Shown piece by piece: positions 1 to 8,381 of a DNA stretch of 34,928 nucleotides. This DNA comes from Capnocytophaga sp. (GTDB lineage: Bacteria; Bacteroidota; Bacteroidia; Flavobacteriales; Flavobacteriaceae), in the NCBI GenBank assembly GCA_030530525.1, contig JAUMUT010000014.1:20893-55820 (forward strand), given 5' to 3'. How positions within the stretch are numbered: the stretch's first letter is position 1; every line of letters begins with the position of its first letter. A program made the position numbers and the translations under genes. The notes beneath the pieces were generated by a model. The model saw nothing but the letters and a program-made list of their open reading frames with translations, did no database searches and was not told where the DNA came from.

Positions 1-296
1 TACCACAATATTTTTTTTTTATTACCACACAATAATTTTATTTAATAATTTAATAAATTATATATTAAATTATCAATTATTTAGATATAAAAAAATAAAT
101 TATTGGTTTAATGTTTTTTTTTTAGATTAATAGCCTTTGCAAAGTTTAGAATTTTGGCAAAATATGTACTTCAAAAAGGCGTTTTTATATTTTGAAATAC
201 TTTTGATAAACTCCATCAAAATTTCAGAATATTGTGAATGCTTCTTCTTATATATCCTAACATAAAATATAAAAACAAAAAAATTATGAAAAAACA
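1..296. other. AT-rich non-coding region upstream of ileS
   Basis: I see no credible coding sequence here. The stretch is dominated by A/T runs. A short direct repeat of the TACCACAATA type begins at 1 and, with one extra C, again at 22. The one clearly structured element is the hairpin at 187-232, listed separately. TTTG at 136-139, preceded by TA at 131, resembles an imperfect promoter -7 element with one extra base in the gap, so a small upstream transcript is conceivable but unproven. Confidence 0.6.
187..232. other. Long hairpin upstream of the ileS promoter
   Basis: An outer arm ATATTTTGAAA (187-197) pairs with TTTCAGAATAT (222-232) through 11 pairs, one of them a G-T wobble. After a 3-nt bulge an inner arm TTTTGAT (201-207) pairs with ATCAAAA (215-221), closing a 7-nt loop. 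That makes 18 pairs in 46 nt. No U tract follows, so it is not a classical terminator. It lies upstream of the ileS promoter and therefore is not in the ileS leader. It may belong to an upstream transcript, be a small RNA, or be a protein-binding palindrome. Confidence 0.45.
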
Positions 297-328
297 TTTG
301 ATTTTTGCAAAAAAATGTTATATCTTTG
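297..328 (+). promoter_or_regulatory. ileS promoter (Bacteroidota-type)
   Basis: The -33 element TTTG (297-300) is separated by 20 nt from the -7 element TATCTTTG (321-328), which matches the TAnnTTTG consensus. Transcription would begin around 333-336, leaving a leader of about 35 nt before the ATG at 369. This also excludes the in-frame upstream start at 315, which would lie before the transcription start. Confidence 0.75.
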
Positions 329-368
329 CTTCTTATTAATAAAAAGTAACCAAACTAAAATCAAAAAA

Positions 369-3300
369 ATGAAATTTACAGAATATAAAGCCTTAGAACT
401 GACAAAAATAGCAGAAGAAATATTAAAATTCTGGAAAGATAACCACATTTTTCAAAAAAGTATAGACTTCCGAAACGGAAAAGAACCTTTTATTTTTTAT
501 GAAGGGCCTCCCTCTGCTAATGGTCTTCCTGGTATCCACCACGTGATGGCACGAGCGTTAAAGGATATTTTTTGTCGTTTCCATACCCAATTAGGAGAAC
601 AAGTATTCCGAAAAGCAGGTTGGGATACTCACGGGCTTCCTGTAGAACTTGGGGTGGAAAAGGAACTCGGTATTACTAAGGACGATATAGGCAAAAAGAT
701 TTCTGTAGAAGATTATAACAAAGCCTGTAAAGAAGCAGTAATGCGCTATACAGATATTTGGAATGACCTCACTGAAAAAATAGGCTATTGGGTGGATTTG
801 GACGATCCTTATATTACCTATAAGCCTAAGTATATGGAAACCGTGTGGTGGTTACTTAAACAATTGTATAACAAAGGGTTACTATACAAAGGTTATACCA
901 TACAGCCCTATTCTCCAAAAGCAGGTACAGGACTTTCTTCTCACGAACTAAATCAACCTGGTTGCTATCGCGATGTGAGTGATACTACTATCGTTGCACA
1001 GTTTAAGGTAAAAACACTTTCAGCCACAGCACAACAAATTTTTACAGAGCAAAAGCCTACTCATATTCTTGCCTGGACGACTACCCCTTGGACATTGCCT
1101 TCTAATACAGCTTTAGCGGTAGGTAAAAATATTGATTATGTCCTTGTGAGAACCTTTAACCAATATACTTTTGAGCCTGTCAATGTTATTTTAGCAAAAG
1201 ATTTGGTTACAAAACAATTTGGAAATAAATATTTTGAAACTTTTGATGATGGTGATTTTTGGTCATTCCAAAATTATCATGATAACGACAGCAAGAAGAA
1301 AATTCCTTATGAAATTTTAGTCGAATTCAAAGGTTCTGATTTAGTAGAAACTACCTATGAACAGCTTATTCCTTGGTTTCTCCCCGCAGAAAACCCTGAA
1401 AAGGCATTTAGAGTGATTGCAGGCGACTTTGTAACTACCGAAGACGGTACAGGTATCGTCCATATAGCCCCTACCTTTGGGGCTGATGATGCTCGTGTTG
1501 CAAAGGAAAACGGCATCCCTCCTATGCTCGTAAAAGATGAAAATGACAATCTTGTGCCATTGGTAGATTTGCAAGGACGTTTCCTAAAAGGAGAAAAGGT
1601 GCCTGAGTTATTCTCTGGCAAATATATAAAGAATGAATATTACAAAAATGGAGAAGCCCCTGAAAAATCTTGGGATGTAGAGATGGCTATCTTGCTCAAA
1701 ACAGAGAATAAAGCCTTTAAGGTAGAAAAATATGTCCATAGTTATCCTCATTGTTGGCGTACAGATGCCCCTGTATTATATTATCCTTTGGATTCTTGGT
1801 TTGTCAAAATGACGGCTGTAAAAGAACGCTTAGTATCTCTTAATCAAGATATTAACTGGAAACCTAAGGCTACAGGAGAAGGGCGTTTTGCTAATTGGTT
1901 AGAGAATATCAACGACTGGAATCTATCTCGTTCTCGCTATTGGGGAATACCATTACCTATCTGGCGAACAGAAGACGCTAAAGAAGAGAAGATTATCGGT
2001 TCTGTAGAGGAGCTGATAACTGAAATAGATAAAGCAGTATCGGTTGGATTTATGCAAGAAAATCCTTTTAAGGAATTCAAAGTTGGAGATATGTCCGATA
2101 CTAATTATGCCTTAATAGATTTACACAAAAATATAGTAGATGAGATTATTTTAGTTTCGGATTCTGGCAAACCTATGAAGCGTGAAAGCGACCTGATAGA
2201 TGTATGGTTTGACTCAGGAGCTATGCCTTATGCTCAGGTACATTATCCTTTTGAAAATAAGGAACTTATAGATAAAAGAAAAGCCTTTCCTGCCGATTTT
2301 ATCGCAGAAGGAGTAGATCAAACACGTGGCTGGTTTTATACTTTGCACGCTATCGCTACTTCTGTATTTGATTCCGTAGCTTACAAAAATGTAATGTCCA
2401 ATGGTTTAGTATTGGATAAAAATGGACAAAAAATGTCCAAACGCTTAGGCAATGCCGTAGATCCGTTTGAGACCTTAGCTAAGTATGGAGCTGATGCAAC
2501 TCGCTGGTATATGATTTCCAATGCCAACCCTTGGGACAATCTCAAGTTTGATGTAGATGGAATAGAGGAAGTACGCCGTAAGTTTTTCGGTACGCTCTAT
2601 AACACTTATTCTTTCTTTGCCCTTTATGCTAATTTGGACGGTTTTACCTATGTGGAAGCAGAAATTCCTTTGGAAAAACGTCCAGAAATAGATCGTTGGA
2701 TTCTCTCCGAGCTTCATACACTTATTAGCAGAGTAAAAGAGTCTTTCTTAGACTATGAACCTACACGGGCTACTCGCTTGATTTCTGATTTTGTACAGGA
2801 AAATTTGAGCAATTGGTATGTACGTCTTTGCCGTCGTCGTTTCTGGAAAGGAGAATATGAAGAAGATAAAATATCAGCTTACCAAACCCTTTATACCTGT
2901 TTAGAGGTGGTTGCTAAACTCTCCGCACCAGTGGCACCATTCTTTATGGATAGGCTATATCGCGACCTCAATGCCGTAACAAGCAAAGACAAGGCTGAGT
3001 CTGTACACTTGACAGACTTCCCCGTAAGCAATGCGCAATATATTGATAAACAGTTAGAAAGCAAAATGGAGAAAGCTCAGAATATTTCTTCCTTAGTGCT
3101 TTCCCTTCGCAAAAAAGAGATGATTAAAGTGCGTCAGCCTTTACAAAAAATACTCATTCCAACTCTTAATGAGACAGAAAGAGCTGAAATATTGGCAGTT
3201 GCTAATCTGATTAAGCAAGAGGTAAATGTAAAAGAAATTCAGTTTATTGATGATGCTTCGGGTATCTTAGTAAAACAAATTAAGCCAAATTTCCGAACCC

Positions 3301-3791
3301 TTGGTCCTAAGTTTGGAAAGCAAATGAAAGATATTGCCACTATCATCAATGATTTCTCCCAACAAGATATACAAGCCCTTGAACGACAAGGAACTAAAGA
3401 GATTACACTCGCAGGGCAAACACTTTCTTTGGACTTAACAGATGTGGAAATCACCTCTCAGGATATAGAAGGTTGGCTCGTGGCAAGTTCTTCTACTGGT
3501 TTAGTCGTTGCTTTGGATGCAACCATTACGGAAGAACTACGGGCAGAAGGTATTGCTCGTGAATTGGTAAATCGTATCCAAAACCTACGTAAGGATAGCG
3601 GTTTGGAAGTAACCGATAGAATTCGTATTCTTTTACAAGAGCAAGACCTTTTAGAGGAAGCTATCCGTACCAACGAAGCCTATATTAAATCAGAAACTTT
3701 AGCTGACGAAATTTGTTTTAAAGAAGCTCTTGTAGGAGAAGAAGTCGCCTTTGATGATATAGTTACTAAAATTATTATTGAAAAGGCTTAA
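369..3791 (+). CDS. ileS: Isoleucyl-tRNA synthetase, type 2-like with GxHH motif
   Basis: This cytosolic class I synthetase charges tRNA-Ile with isoleucine. The product is 1140 residues from the ATG at 369, chosen because the promoter lies just upstream and the protein then begins with the usual MKFTEYK-type N-terminus. The first signature motif, normally HxGH, reads GIHH (residues 55-58, within PPSANGLPGIHH). The second signature is KMSKR (688-692). A CP1 editing region lies between them; the TTTPWTLPSN motif is typical of it. A C-terminal anticodon-binding and extension region follows. The KMSKR variant, the length and the lack of an evident C-terminal zinc module fit the eukaryote-like IleRS2 group. 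The gene is monocistronic, with its own promoter and a strong terminator. Confidence 0.97.
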   Translation: MKFTEYKALELTKIAEEILKFWKDNHIFQKSIDFRNGKEPFIFYEGPPSANGLPGIHHVMARALKDIFCRFHTQLGEQVFRKAGWDTHGLPVELGVEKELGITKDDIGKKISVEDYNKACKEAVMRYTDIWNDLTEKIGYWVDLDDPYITYKPKYMETVWWLLKQLYNKGLLYKGYTIQPYSPKAGTGLSSHELNQPGCYRDVSDTTIVAQFKVKTLSATAQQIFTEQKPTHILAWTTTPWTLPSNTALAVGKNIDYVLVRTFNQYTFEPVNVILAKDLVTKQFGNKYFETFDDGDFWSFQNYHDNDSKKKIPYEILVEFKGSDLVETTYEQLIPWFLPAENPEKAFRVIAGDFVTTEDGTGIVHIAPTFGADDARVAKENGIPPMLVKDENDNLVPLVDLQGRFLKGEKVPELFSGKYIKNEYYKNGEAPEKSWDVEMAILLKTENKAFKVEKYVHSYPHCWRTDAPVLYYPLDSWFVKMTAVKERLVSLNQDINWKPKATGEGRFANWLENINDWNLSRSRYWGIPLPIWRTEDAKEEKIIGSVEELITEIDKAVSVGFMQENPFKEFKVGDMSDTNYALIDLHKNIVDEIILVSDSGKPMKRESDLIDVWFDSGAMPYAQVHYPFENKELIDKRKAFPADFIAEGVDQTRGWFYTLHAIATSVFDSVAYKNVMSNGLVLDKNGQKMSKRLGNAVDPFETLAKYGADATRWYMISNANPWDNLKFDVDGIEEVRRKFFGTLYNTYSFFALYANLDGFTYVEAEIPLEKRPEIDRWILSELHTLISRVKESFLDYEPTRATRLISDFVQENLSNWYVRLCRRRFWKGEYEEDKISAYQTLYTCLEVVAKLSAPVAPFFMDRLYRDLNAVTSKDKAESVHLTDFPVSNAQYIDKQLESKMEKAQNISSLVLSLRKKEMIKVRQPLQKILIPTLNETERAEILAVANLIKQEVNVKEIQFIDDASGILVKQIKPNFRTLGPKFGKQMKDIATIINDFSQQDIQALERQGTKEITLAGQTLSLDLTDVEITSQDIEGWLVASSSTGLVVALDATITEELRAEGIARELVNRIQNLRKDSGLEVTDRIRILLQEQDLLEEAIRTNEAYIKSETLADEICFKEALVGEEVAFDDIVTKIIIEKA

Positions 3792-3803
3792 AATAAATTA
3801 TCA

Positions 3804-3847
3804 TAAAACATTAGGGATAAAGTAATACGTCCCTAATGTTTTATTTT
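3804..3847 (+). terminator. Intrinsic terminator after ileS
   Basis: A perfect 14-bp stem is formed by TAAAACATTAGGGA (3804-3817) and TCCCTAATGTTTTA (3830-3843) around a 12-nt loop, followed by TTTT. It lies 12 nt after the ileS stop codon and separates ileS from the manC operon. Confidence 0.85.
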
Positions 3848-3870
3848 AACATAATAAAAAACTAAATTTT

Positions 3871-4950
3871 ATGAATAAAAATCATTATGCAATTATTATG
3901 GCTGGTGGGGTTGGCTCACGCTTTTGGCCTGTAAGTACTTGGGCTTTTCCTAAGCAATTCCACGATATGCTGGGGACAGGACAAACACTATTACAACAAA
4001 CATACCACCGATTAGCAAGGTTTATTCCCAAAGAAAATATACTAATTTCCACTAATGAAATTTACAAAAATTTAGTTAAAATTCAACTTTCAGAAGTTGG
4101 TGATGAAAATTTAGTTTTAGAACCTTGTATGCGAAATACCGCTCCTTGTATTCTGTACGCTACAATGAAAGTTCAAAAGCGAAACCCAAACGCTGTACTC
4201 ATTGTTGCCCCGTCCGACCATTGGATAGAACAGGAAGACGAATTTCAAAAAAATGTTAAAAATTGTTTTGATTTATGTGAAAATCAAGATATTTTAATGA
4301 CTCTTGGTATAAAACCTACTTTCCCAAACACTGGGTATGGCTATATTCAATACAATAAAACCGACCAAAACACCGCTAAAAAAGTACTTCAATTCACAGA
4401 AAAACCCAATTACCAAACTGCCAAACAATTCCTAAATGAAGGTAATTACCTTTGGAATGCTGGTATTTTTATTTGGAAAACGCAAAGTGTTTTAAATGCT
4501 TTTAAGAAATATCAACCCAAAATGTATAATCTTTTCTTAAAAGGAGAAAATTTCTATAATACCCCAGAAGAATGGAGTTTTATTAAAGAAAATTACGGAA
4601 ATGCAGATAATATTTCTGTGGATTATGCTATAATGGAACCTTCTGATAATATTTTTGTTTATCCTGTTGGGTTCGATTGGAACGATTTAGGTACTTGGGG
4701 GTCTTTACACGAAAAATTACCCAAAGATACCAATAATAATGCGGTGGTAAATGCTCTTACTTTGTTTAAAAATGCTTCCGATAATATCATCCGAACAGAC
4801 ACGAACAAAGTTGTAATTGTAGATGGCATAGAACATTATATTATCGTAGATACCGCTTCCGTACTGATGATTTATCCTAAGGAAAAAGAGCAAAGTATCA
4901 AACAACTTTTAGAAGAAGTAAAAAATAAATTTGGAAATAATTTATCCTAA
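3871..4950 (+). CDS. manC: Mannose-1-phosphate guanylyltransferase
   Basis: This cytosolic nucleotidyltransferase makes GDP-mannose from mannose-1-phosphate and GTP, a precursor for GDP-fucose and mannosylated surface glycans. At 359 residues it has only the GT-A nucleotidyltransferase part and lacks the fused phosphomannose isomerase domain of the roughly 470-residue bifunctional enzymes. Visible motifs are AGGVGSRFWP (residues 11-20) with the FPKQF continuation, the FTEKP loop, NAGIFIWK, and DWNDLGTWGSL near the C-terminus. It is the first gene of a tight plus-strand run: hemC starts 13 nt after its stop. No promoter matching the local consensus is obvious in the short gap after the ileS terminator. 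Confidence 0.93.
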   Translation: MNKNHYAIIMAGGVGSRFWPVSTWAFPKQFHDMLGTGQTLLQQTYHRLARFIPKENILISTNEIYKNLVKIQLSEVGDENLVLEPCMRNTAPCILYATMKVQKRNPNAVLIVAPSDHWIEQEDEFQKNVKNCFDLCENQDILMTLGIKPTFPNTGYGYIQYNKTDQNTAKKVLQFTEKPNYQTAKQFLNEGNYLWNAGIFIWKTQSVLNAFKKYQPKMYNLFLKGENFYNTPEEWSFIKENYGNADNISVDYAIMEPSDNIFVYPVGFDWNDLGTWGSLHEKLPKDTNNNAVVNALTLFKNASDNIIRTDTNKVVIVDGIEHYIIVDTASVLMIYPKEKEQSIKQLLEEVKNKFGNNLS

Positions 4951-4963
4951 TTTTATCTAAAAT

Positions 4964-5875
4964 ATGGAGAAAATAATTAAAATAGGCACTCGCGATAGCG
5001 AATTAGCATTATGGCAAGCGTATTGTGTTAAAAATAAGTTAGAAAAATTAGGCTACAAAACCGAAATTATTTCTGTAAAATCACAAGGAGATATTATTCT
5101 TGACAAGCCTTTATACGAAATGGGAATTACAGGAGTTTTTACCAGAACACTGGATATTGCTATGTTACAAGGAGAAATAGATATTGCCGTACATAGTATG
5201 AAAGACGTTCCCACTTCTCTACCAAAAGGTATCGTACAAGGTGCTGTATTAGAACGAGCAAATGTTAAAGATATTTTAATTTACAAAGAAAATTTAGATT
5301 TTTTAACCCAAAAAGAAGCCGTCATCGCAACAGGAAGCCTTAGAAGGAAAGCGCAATGGTTACATAAATACCCCTCTCATACCGTAGAAAATTTAAGAGG
5401 AAATGTTAATACTCGCTTACAAAAACTTAATGACAATTCTTGGAATGGAGCTATTTTTGCCTCTGCTGGGTTAGAAAGAATTAACAAACTCCCTGATAAT
5501 CACTATGTTTTAGATTGGATGACCCCCGCTCCTGCACAAGGTGCTATTTTGGTTGTTGCTATGGAAAATGACAATCTCACACGAGAAATTTTAACAAAAA
5601 TAAACCATACTTCTACCGAAATTTGTGTAGATATAGAACGTCGTTTTCTCCGAAAATTAGAAGGTGGCTGTACTGCTCCTATTGGCGCATTTGCTGAGAT
5701 ACAAGGCGATACCATTTCTTTTACAGGAAATTTATTTTCCGTTTGTGGAACTCAAAAAATAGAAATTTCCAAAAAAGTACCTATACAATCTATCCAAAAA
5801 TTCCCCGAAGAATGCGCGGAATATATTCTTAATAATGGTGGAAAAGAAATTTTAGAAACTATTAAAAATATTTAA
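4964..5875 (+). CDS. hemC: Porphobilinogen deaminase (hydroxymethylbilane synthase)
   Basis: The enzyme condenses four porphobilinogens into hydroxymethylbilane for haem synthesis in the cytosol. Its 303 residues are the normal length. Family signatures are GTRDSELALWQA near the N-terminus, HSMKDVPT with the catalytic Asp81, ATGSLRRKAQW, and NLRGNVNTRL. Cys236 in LEGGCTAPIG is the attachment site of the dipyrromethane cofactor. The gene sits 13 nt after manC and 27 nt before phoH, so the three are probably co-transcribed. The combination is not a pathway, and no other haem gene is adjacent. Confidence 0.96.
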   Translation: MEKIIKIGTRDSELALWQAYCVKNKLEKLGYKTEIISVKSQGDIILDKPLYEMGITGVFTRTLDIAMLQGEIDIAVHSMKDVPTSLPKGIVQGAVLERANVKDILIYKENLDFLTQKEAVIATGSLRRKAQWLHKYPSHTVENLRGNVNTRLQKLNDNSWNGAIFASAGLERINKLPDNHYVLDWMTPAPAQGAILVVAMENDNLTREILTKINHTSTEICVDIERRFLRKLEGGCTAPIGAFAEIQGDTISFTGNLFSVCGTQKIEISKKVPIQSIQKFPEECAEYILNNGGKEILETIKNI

Positions 5876-5902
5876 TTTAACAAAATATTAAATAAAAAAA
5901 CA

Positions 5903-6859
5903 TTGAATCAAAGAACTATAACATTAGAAATTAACCCGCAAGGCTTTTTCGGAGAACAAAATAATAATATAGAAACGCTTAAAGATTATTTCTCTAAATT
6001 AAAAATTGTAGCAAGAGGAAATCAAATTATCGCTTTCGGTGAAGAAGATATTTTAGACGAATTTGAAAAGCGTTTAGAGATGCTTATTATTCATTTTGAA
6101 AAATATAACCACCTGAATAAGAACGATATAGAACGAATTTTAACCACAGACGGAAATTCTCCTATAAAAGAAACTTTATTGGATAAAGATTTTATAGTAC
6201 ACGGCGTACGAGGGAAAATTATCCGAGCGCAAACGCCTAACCAGCAACGACTTATAGAACTTATCCAAACTAATGATATGGTTTTTGCCGTAGGCCCAGC
6301 AGGAACAGGAAAAACCTATACAGGGGTAGCCCTTGCCGTGCGTGCGCTCAAAGAACGACAAGTAAAACGAATTATTCTTACCCGCCCCGCAGTAGAAGCA
6401 GGAGAAAATTTAGGCTTTTTACCTGGTGATCTAAAAGAAAAACTTGACCCCTATATGCAGCCTCTTTATGACGCTCTTTTGGATATGATTCCTGGTGAAA
6501 AACTAAATAATTACATAGAAAATGGTATTATCCAAATTGCTCCACTAGCGTTTATGCGTGGGCGAACCTTAGACAATGCCTTTGTTATCTTAGATGAAGC
6601 ACAAAATACCACTTACGTACAAATGAAAATGTTTTTAACACGTATGGGAAAAAATGCTAAATTTATCATAACGGGCGACCCTGGACAAATAGATTTGCCC
6701 AAGAAAGTTTCCAGCGGATTACCACAAGCTCTTGATATTCTGAAAGATATAAAAGGAATTGGTATGCTTTACCTTGATGACAAAGATGTGGTAAGGCATC
6801 CATTAGTTAAAGAAATCATAAAAGCATATAAACACTTAGAAAAAGAAGAAATATCCTAA
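5903..6859 (+). CDS. PhoH-like ATPase (YbeZ family)
   Basis: A cytosolic P-loop ATPase of the PhoH/YbeZ family, linked in other bacteria to ribosome and RNA metabolism together with YbeY. Walker A is GPAGTGKT (residues 131-138) and Walker B is FVILDEAQ (227-234); an ITGDPGQIDL sensor-like segment follows. The N-terminal 75 residues resemble the small RNA-binding-like domain of YbeZ. The start is TTG at 5903; no ATG or GTG in frame gives the conserved N-terminus. It is the last gene of the manC-hemC run, and its stop codon lies inside the terminator stem. Confidence 0.92.
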   Translation: MNQRTITLEINPQGFFGEQNNNIETLKDYFSKLKIVARGNQIIAFGEEDILDEFEKRLEMLIIHFEKYNHLNKNDIERILTTDGNSPIKETLLDKDFIVHGVRGKIIRAQTPNQQRLIELIQTNDMVFAVGPAGTGKTYTGVALAVRALKERQVKRIILTRPAVEAGENLGFLPGDLKEKLDPYMQPLYDALLDMIPGEKLNNYIENGIIQIAPLAFMRGRTLDNAFVILDEAQNTTYVQMKMFLTRMGKNAKFIITGDPGQIDLPKKVSSGLPQALDILKDIKGIGMLYLDDKDVVRHPLVKEIIKAYKHLEKEEIS

Positions 6860-6877
6860 ATTTTAGGATATTTTTTT
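6851..6877 (+). terminator. Terminator overlapping the phoH stop codon
   Basis: ATATCCTA (6851-6858) pairs with TAGGATAT (6864-6871) around a 5-nt loop, followed by a T run. The phoH TAA (6857-6859) is at the end of the left arm. The T tract runs into the 3' end of holA, which converges from the other strand. Confidence 0.75.
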
Positions 6878-7880
6878 ATTTCATTATATTGATAATCAAC
6901 TCTTTAAGTAAATCATAATATGATATAGATCCGCCATCTACTCCTTTACTTTTCATATCGGTCTCTCGGATATAAGCTATGCATTGGCTTACTTTTTTCA
7001 TTGGATAATTTTTGCCTGCCAAATGATAATCTTTTATAAAATAAGGATTTTTTCCTAATAAAATTGCTAAATCTTTATCTGCTTTACTATTAGAACCGTG
7101 ATATTTTAGCAAATCTTCAAAAAAACGATACAAACTACTCATTATCACTACCATAGGGTTATCTCTTTGATTTTCAGAGAAATACTGAACAATCTGCATT
7201 GCCTTTAACAAATCTTTTTTTCCTAAGGCTGTTTGTAGCTCAAAAACGTTAAATTCTTTGCTAATCCCTATATTTTGCTCTATATGCGTAGGTGTTATCG
7301 TTGTGCCTGCTGGCAAGGTAATTTTTAACTTATTGATTTCGTTTGCAATACGGCTCAAATCTGTTCCCAAATAATCCACCAACATTTGAGCAGAAGTTGG
7401 CTCTATACCAAATCCCATTTTTTTAACTAATTTATTCAGCCACGCAATTACCTGATTATCATATAGTTTCTTATCTTGCTGATAGAAAACATATTTTTTT
7501 AGTTCCTTAGATAATTTTGTTTTTCCATCAATTTTTCCATATTTGTAACAAAGCACCAAAATTGTGGTAGGGTTTGGGTTTTCCACGTAAGGCAAAAGTT
7601 GGCTAATGGTTCGGCTAAGCTCTTGAGCTTCTTTTACGATAATCACTCGATATTCTGACATCATTGGATACTCTTTGGCATAATGAATTAGGGTATCTAT
7701 GGTAATATCTTTTCCGTATATAACTTGCTGATTAAAAGCCTTTTCATCTTCTGAAAGTACATTTTTTTCTATAAAATCAGAAATGGTGTCAATGAAATAA
7801 GGCTCTTCACCAGCTAAATAATAAATAGGACTAAATTTTCTATTTTTTATATCTAAAAGAATTTTTTCAACTTCTTCCAT
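6876..7880 (-). CDS. holA: DNA polymerase III subunit delta
   Basis: This is the delta subunit of the clamp loader, which opens and loads the sliding clamp at replication forks. From the ATG at 7880 the product is 334 residues, the usual size. The N-terminus has the family signature FSPIYYLAGEEPYFID (a degenerate AAA+ fold without a working P-loop), and the middle has MLVDYLGTDLSRIANEINKL, typical of the delta lid region. A longer in-frame reading from 7928 would overlap the divergent gene's start and adds no conserved sequence, so it was not chosen. The neighbouring HsdR-N-like gene is a recurrent companion of holA in Flavobacteriia as far as I recall. Confidence 0.9.
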   Translation of the reverse strand: MEEVEKILLDIKNRKFSPIYYLAGEEPYFIDTISDFIEKNVLSEDEKAFNQQVIYGKDITIDTLIHYAKEYPMMSEYRVIIVKEAQELSRTISQLLPYVENPNPTTILVLCYKYGKIDGKTKLSKELKKYVFYQQDKKLYDNQVIAWLNKLVKKMGFGIEPTSAQMLVDYLGTDLSRIANEINKLKITLPAGTTITPTHIEQNIGISKEFNVFELQTALGKKDLLKAMQIVQYFSENQRDNPMVVIMSSLYRFFEDLLKYHGSNSKADKDLAILLGKNPYFIKDYHLAGKNYPMKKVSQCIAYIRETDMKSKGVDGGSISYYDLLKELIINIMK

Positions 7881-7884
7881 ATTA

Positions 7885-7918
7885 TTTGATAATTTTTTTA
7901 AATTTATTTGTATTTTTG
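7885..7918 (+). promoter_or_regulatory. Promoter of the HsdR-N-like gene
   Basis: TTTG (7885-7888) lies 22 nt upstream of TATTTTTG (7911-7918), a match to TAnnTTTG. The -7 element ends only 4 nt before the ATG at 7923, so the transcript would have almost no leader. The same 42-nt gap must also carry signals for the divergent holA. Confidence 0.6.
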
Positions 7919-7922
7919 CAAA

Positions 7923-8363
7923 ATGCAAGAATTAAATTTCCCTTTGTATGAATTTCGGTTCAAAAATGATGAAAATAAAACGTATATTTTTGATGAAATT
8001 CGTAAAAAATTTGTCGTTCTACAGCCCGAAGAATGGGTTAGGCAACACACTATAAAATATCTTTTAACTGAGAAAAAATATCCAAAAACACTACTTAATG
8101 TAGAAAAAAAACTTACTATTAATGGATTAACCAAAAGATATGATATTGTTATTTATCGCCCTAATGGAGATATTTTCTTAATTGTAGAATGCAAAGCACC
8201 AAATGTAAAAATAACCCAAGAGGTTTTTGACCAAATAGCTCGGTATAATCTTCAATTAAAAGCAGAAAACTTAATGATAACCAATGGTTTAGCTCATTTT
8301 TTTTGCCAAATGGATTATCTTAAACAACAATATATATTTTTAAGAGATTTACCTGAATTTTAA
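7923..8363 (+). CDS. HsdR N-terminal-like restriction-fold protein
   Basis: A 146-residue stand-alone protein resembling the HSDR_N_2 domain, the nuclease lobe of type I restriction HsdR subunits. Asp74 in RYDIVIY and Glu89-x-Lys91 in VECKAP form a PD-(D/E)xK nuclease signature, so the core could cut DNA. There is no helicase, methylase or specificity subunit nearby, so it is not a restriction system as it stands. Its place beside holA suggests a housekeeping DNA-repair or replication role (inference). The ATG at 7923 is preferred: the alternative TTG at 7908 lies upstream of the -7 element that drives the gene. Confidence 0.8.
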   Translation: MQELNFPLYEFRFKNDENKTYIFDEIRKKFVVLQPEEWVRQHTIKYLLTEKKYPKTLLNVEKKLTINGLTKRYDIVIYRPNGDIFLIVECKAPNVKITQEVFDQIARYNLQLKAENLMITNGLAHFFCQMDYLKQQYIFLRDLPEF

Positions 8364-8381
8364 CCTTTTAAGAAAATTCAG
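8353..8381. terminator. Bidirectional hairpin between convergent genes
   Basis: A perfect 9-bp inverted repeat, CTGAATTTT (8353-8361) and AAAATTCAG (8373-8381), encloses an 11-nt loop. The loop holds most of the HsdR-N stop and the whole uvrB stop codon, so one hairpin probably ends both convergent transcripts. A TTTTT run follows on the plus strand a few bases later. Confidence 0.6.

Noticed and set aside
315-368. N-terminal extension of ileS from an ATG at 315.
   Set aside because: The extension overlaps the promoter -7 element and is not conserved in IleRS; the ATG at 369 gives the usual N-terminus.
7881-7928. 16-residue N-terminal extension of holA.
   Set aside because: It would start inside the divergent gene and adds no conserved sequence; the ATG at 7880 starts just before the family signature.
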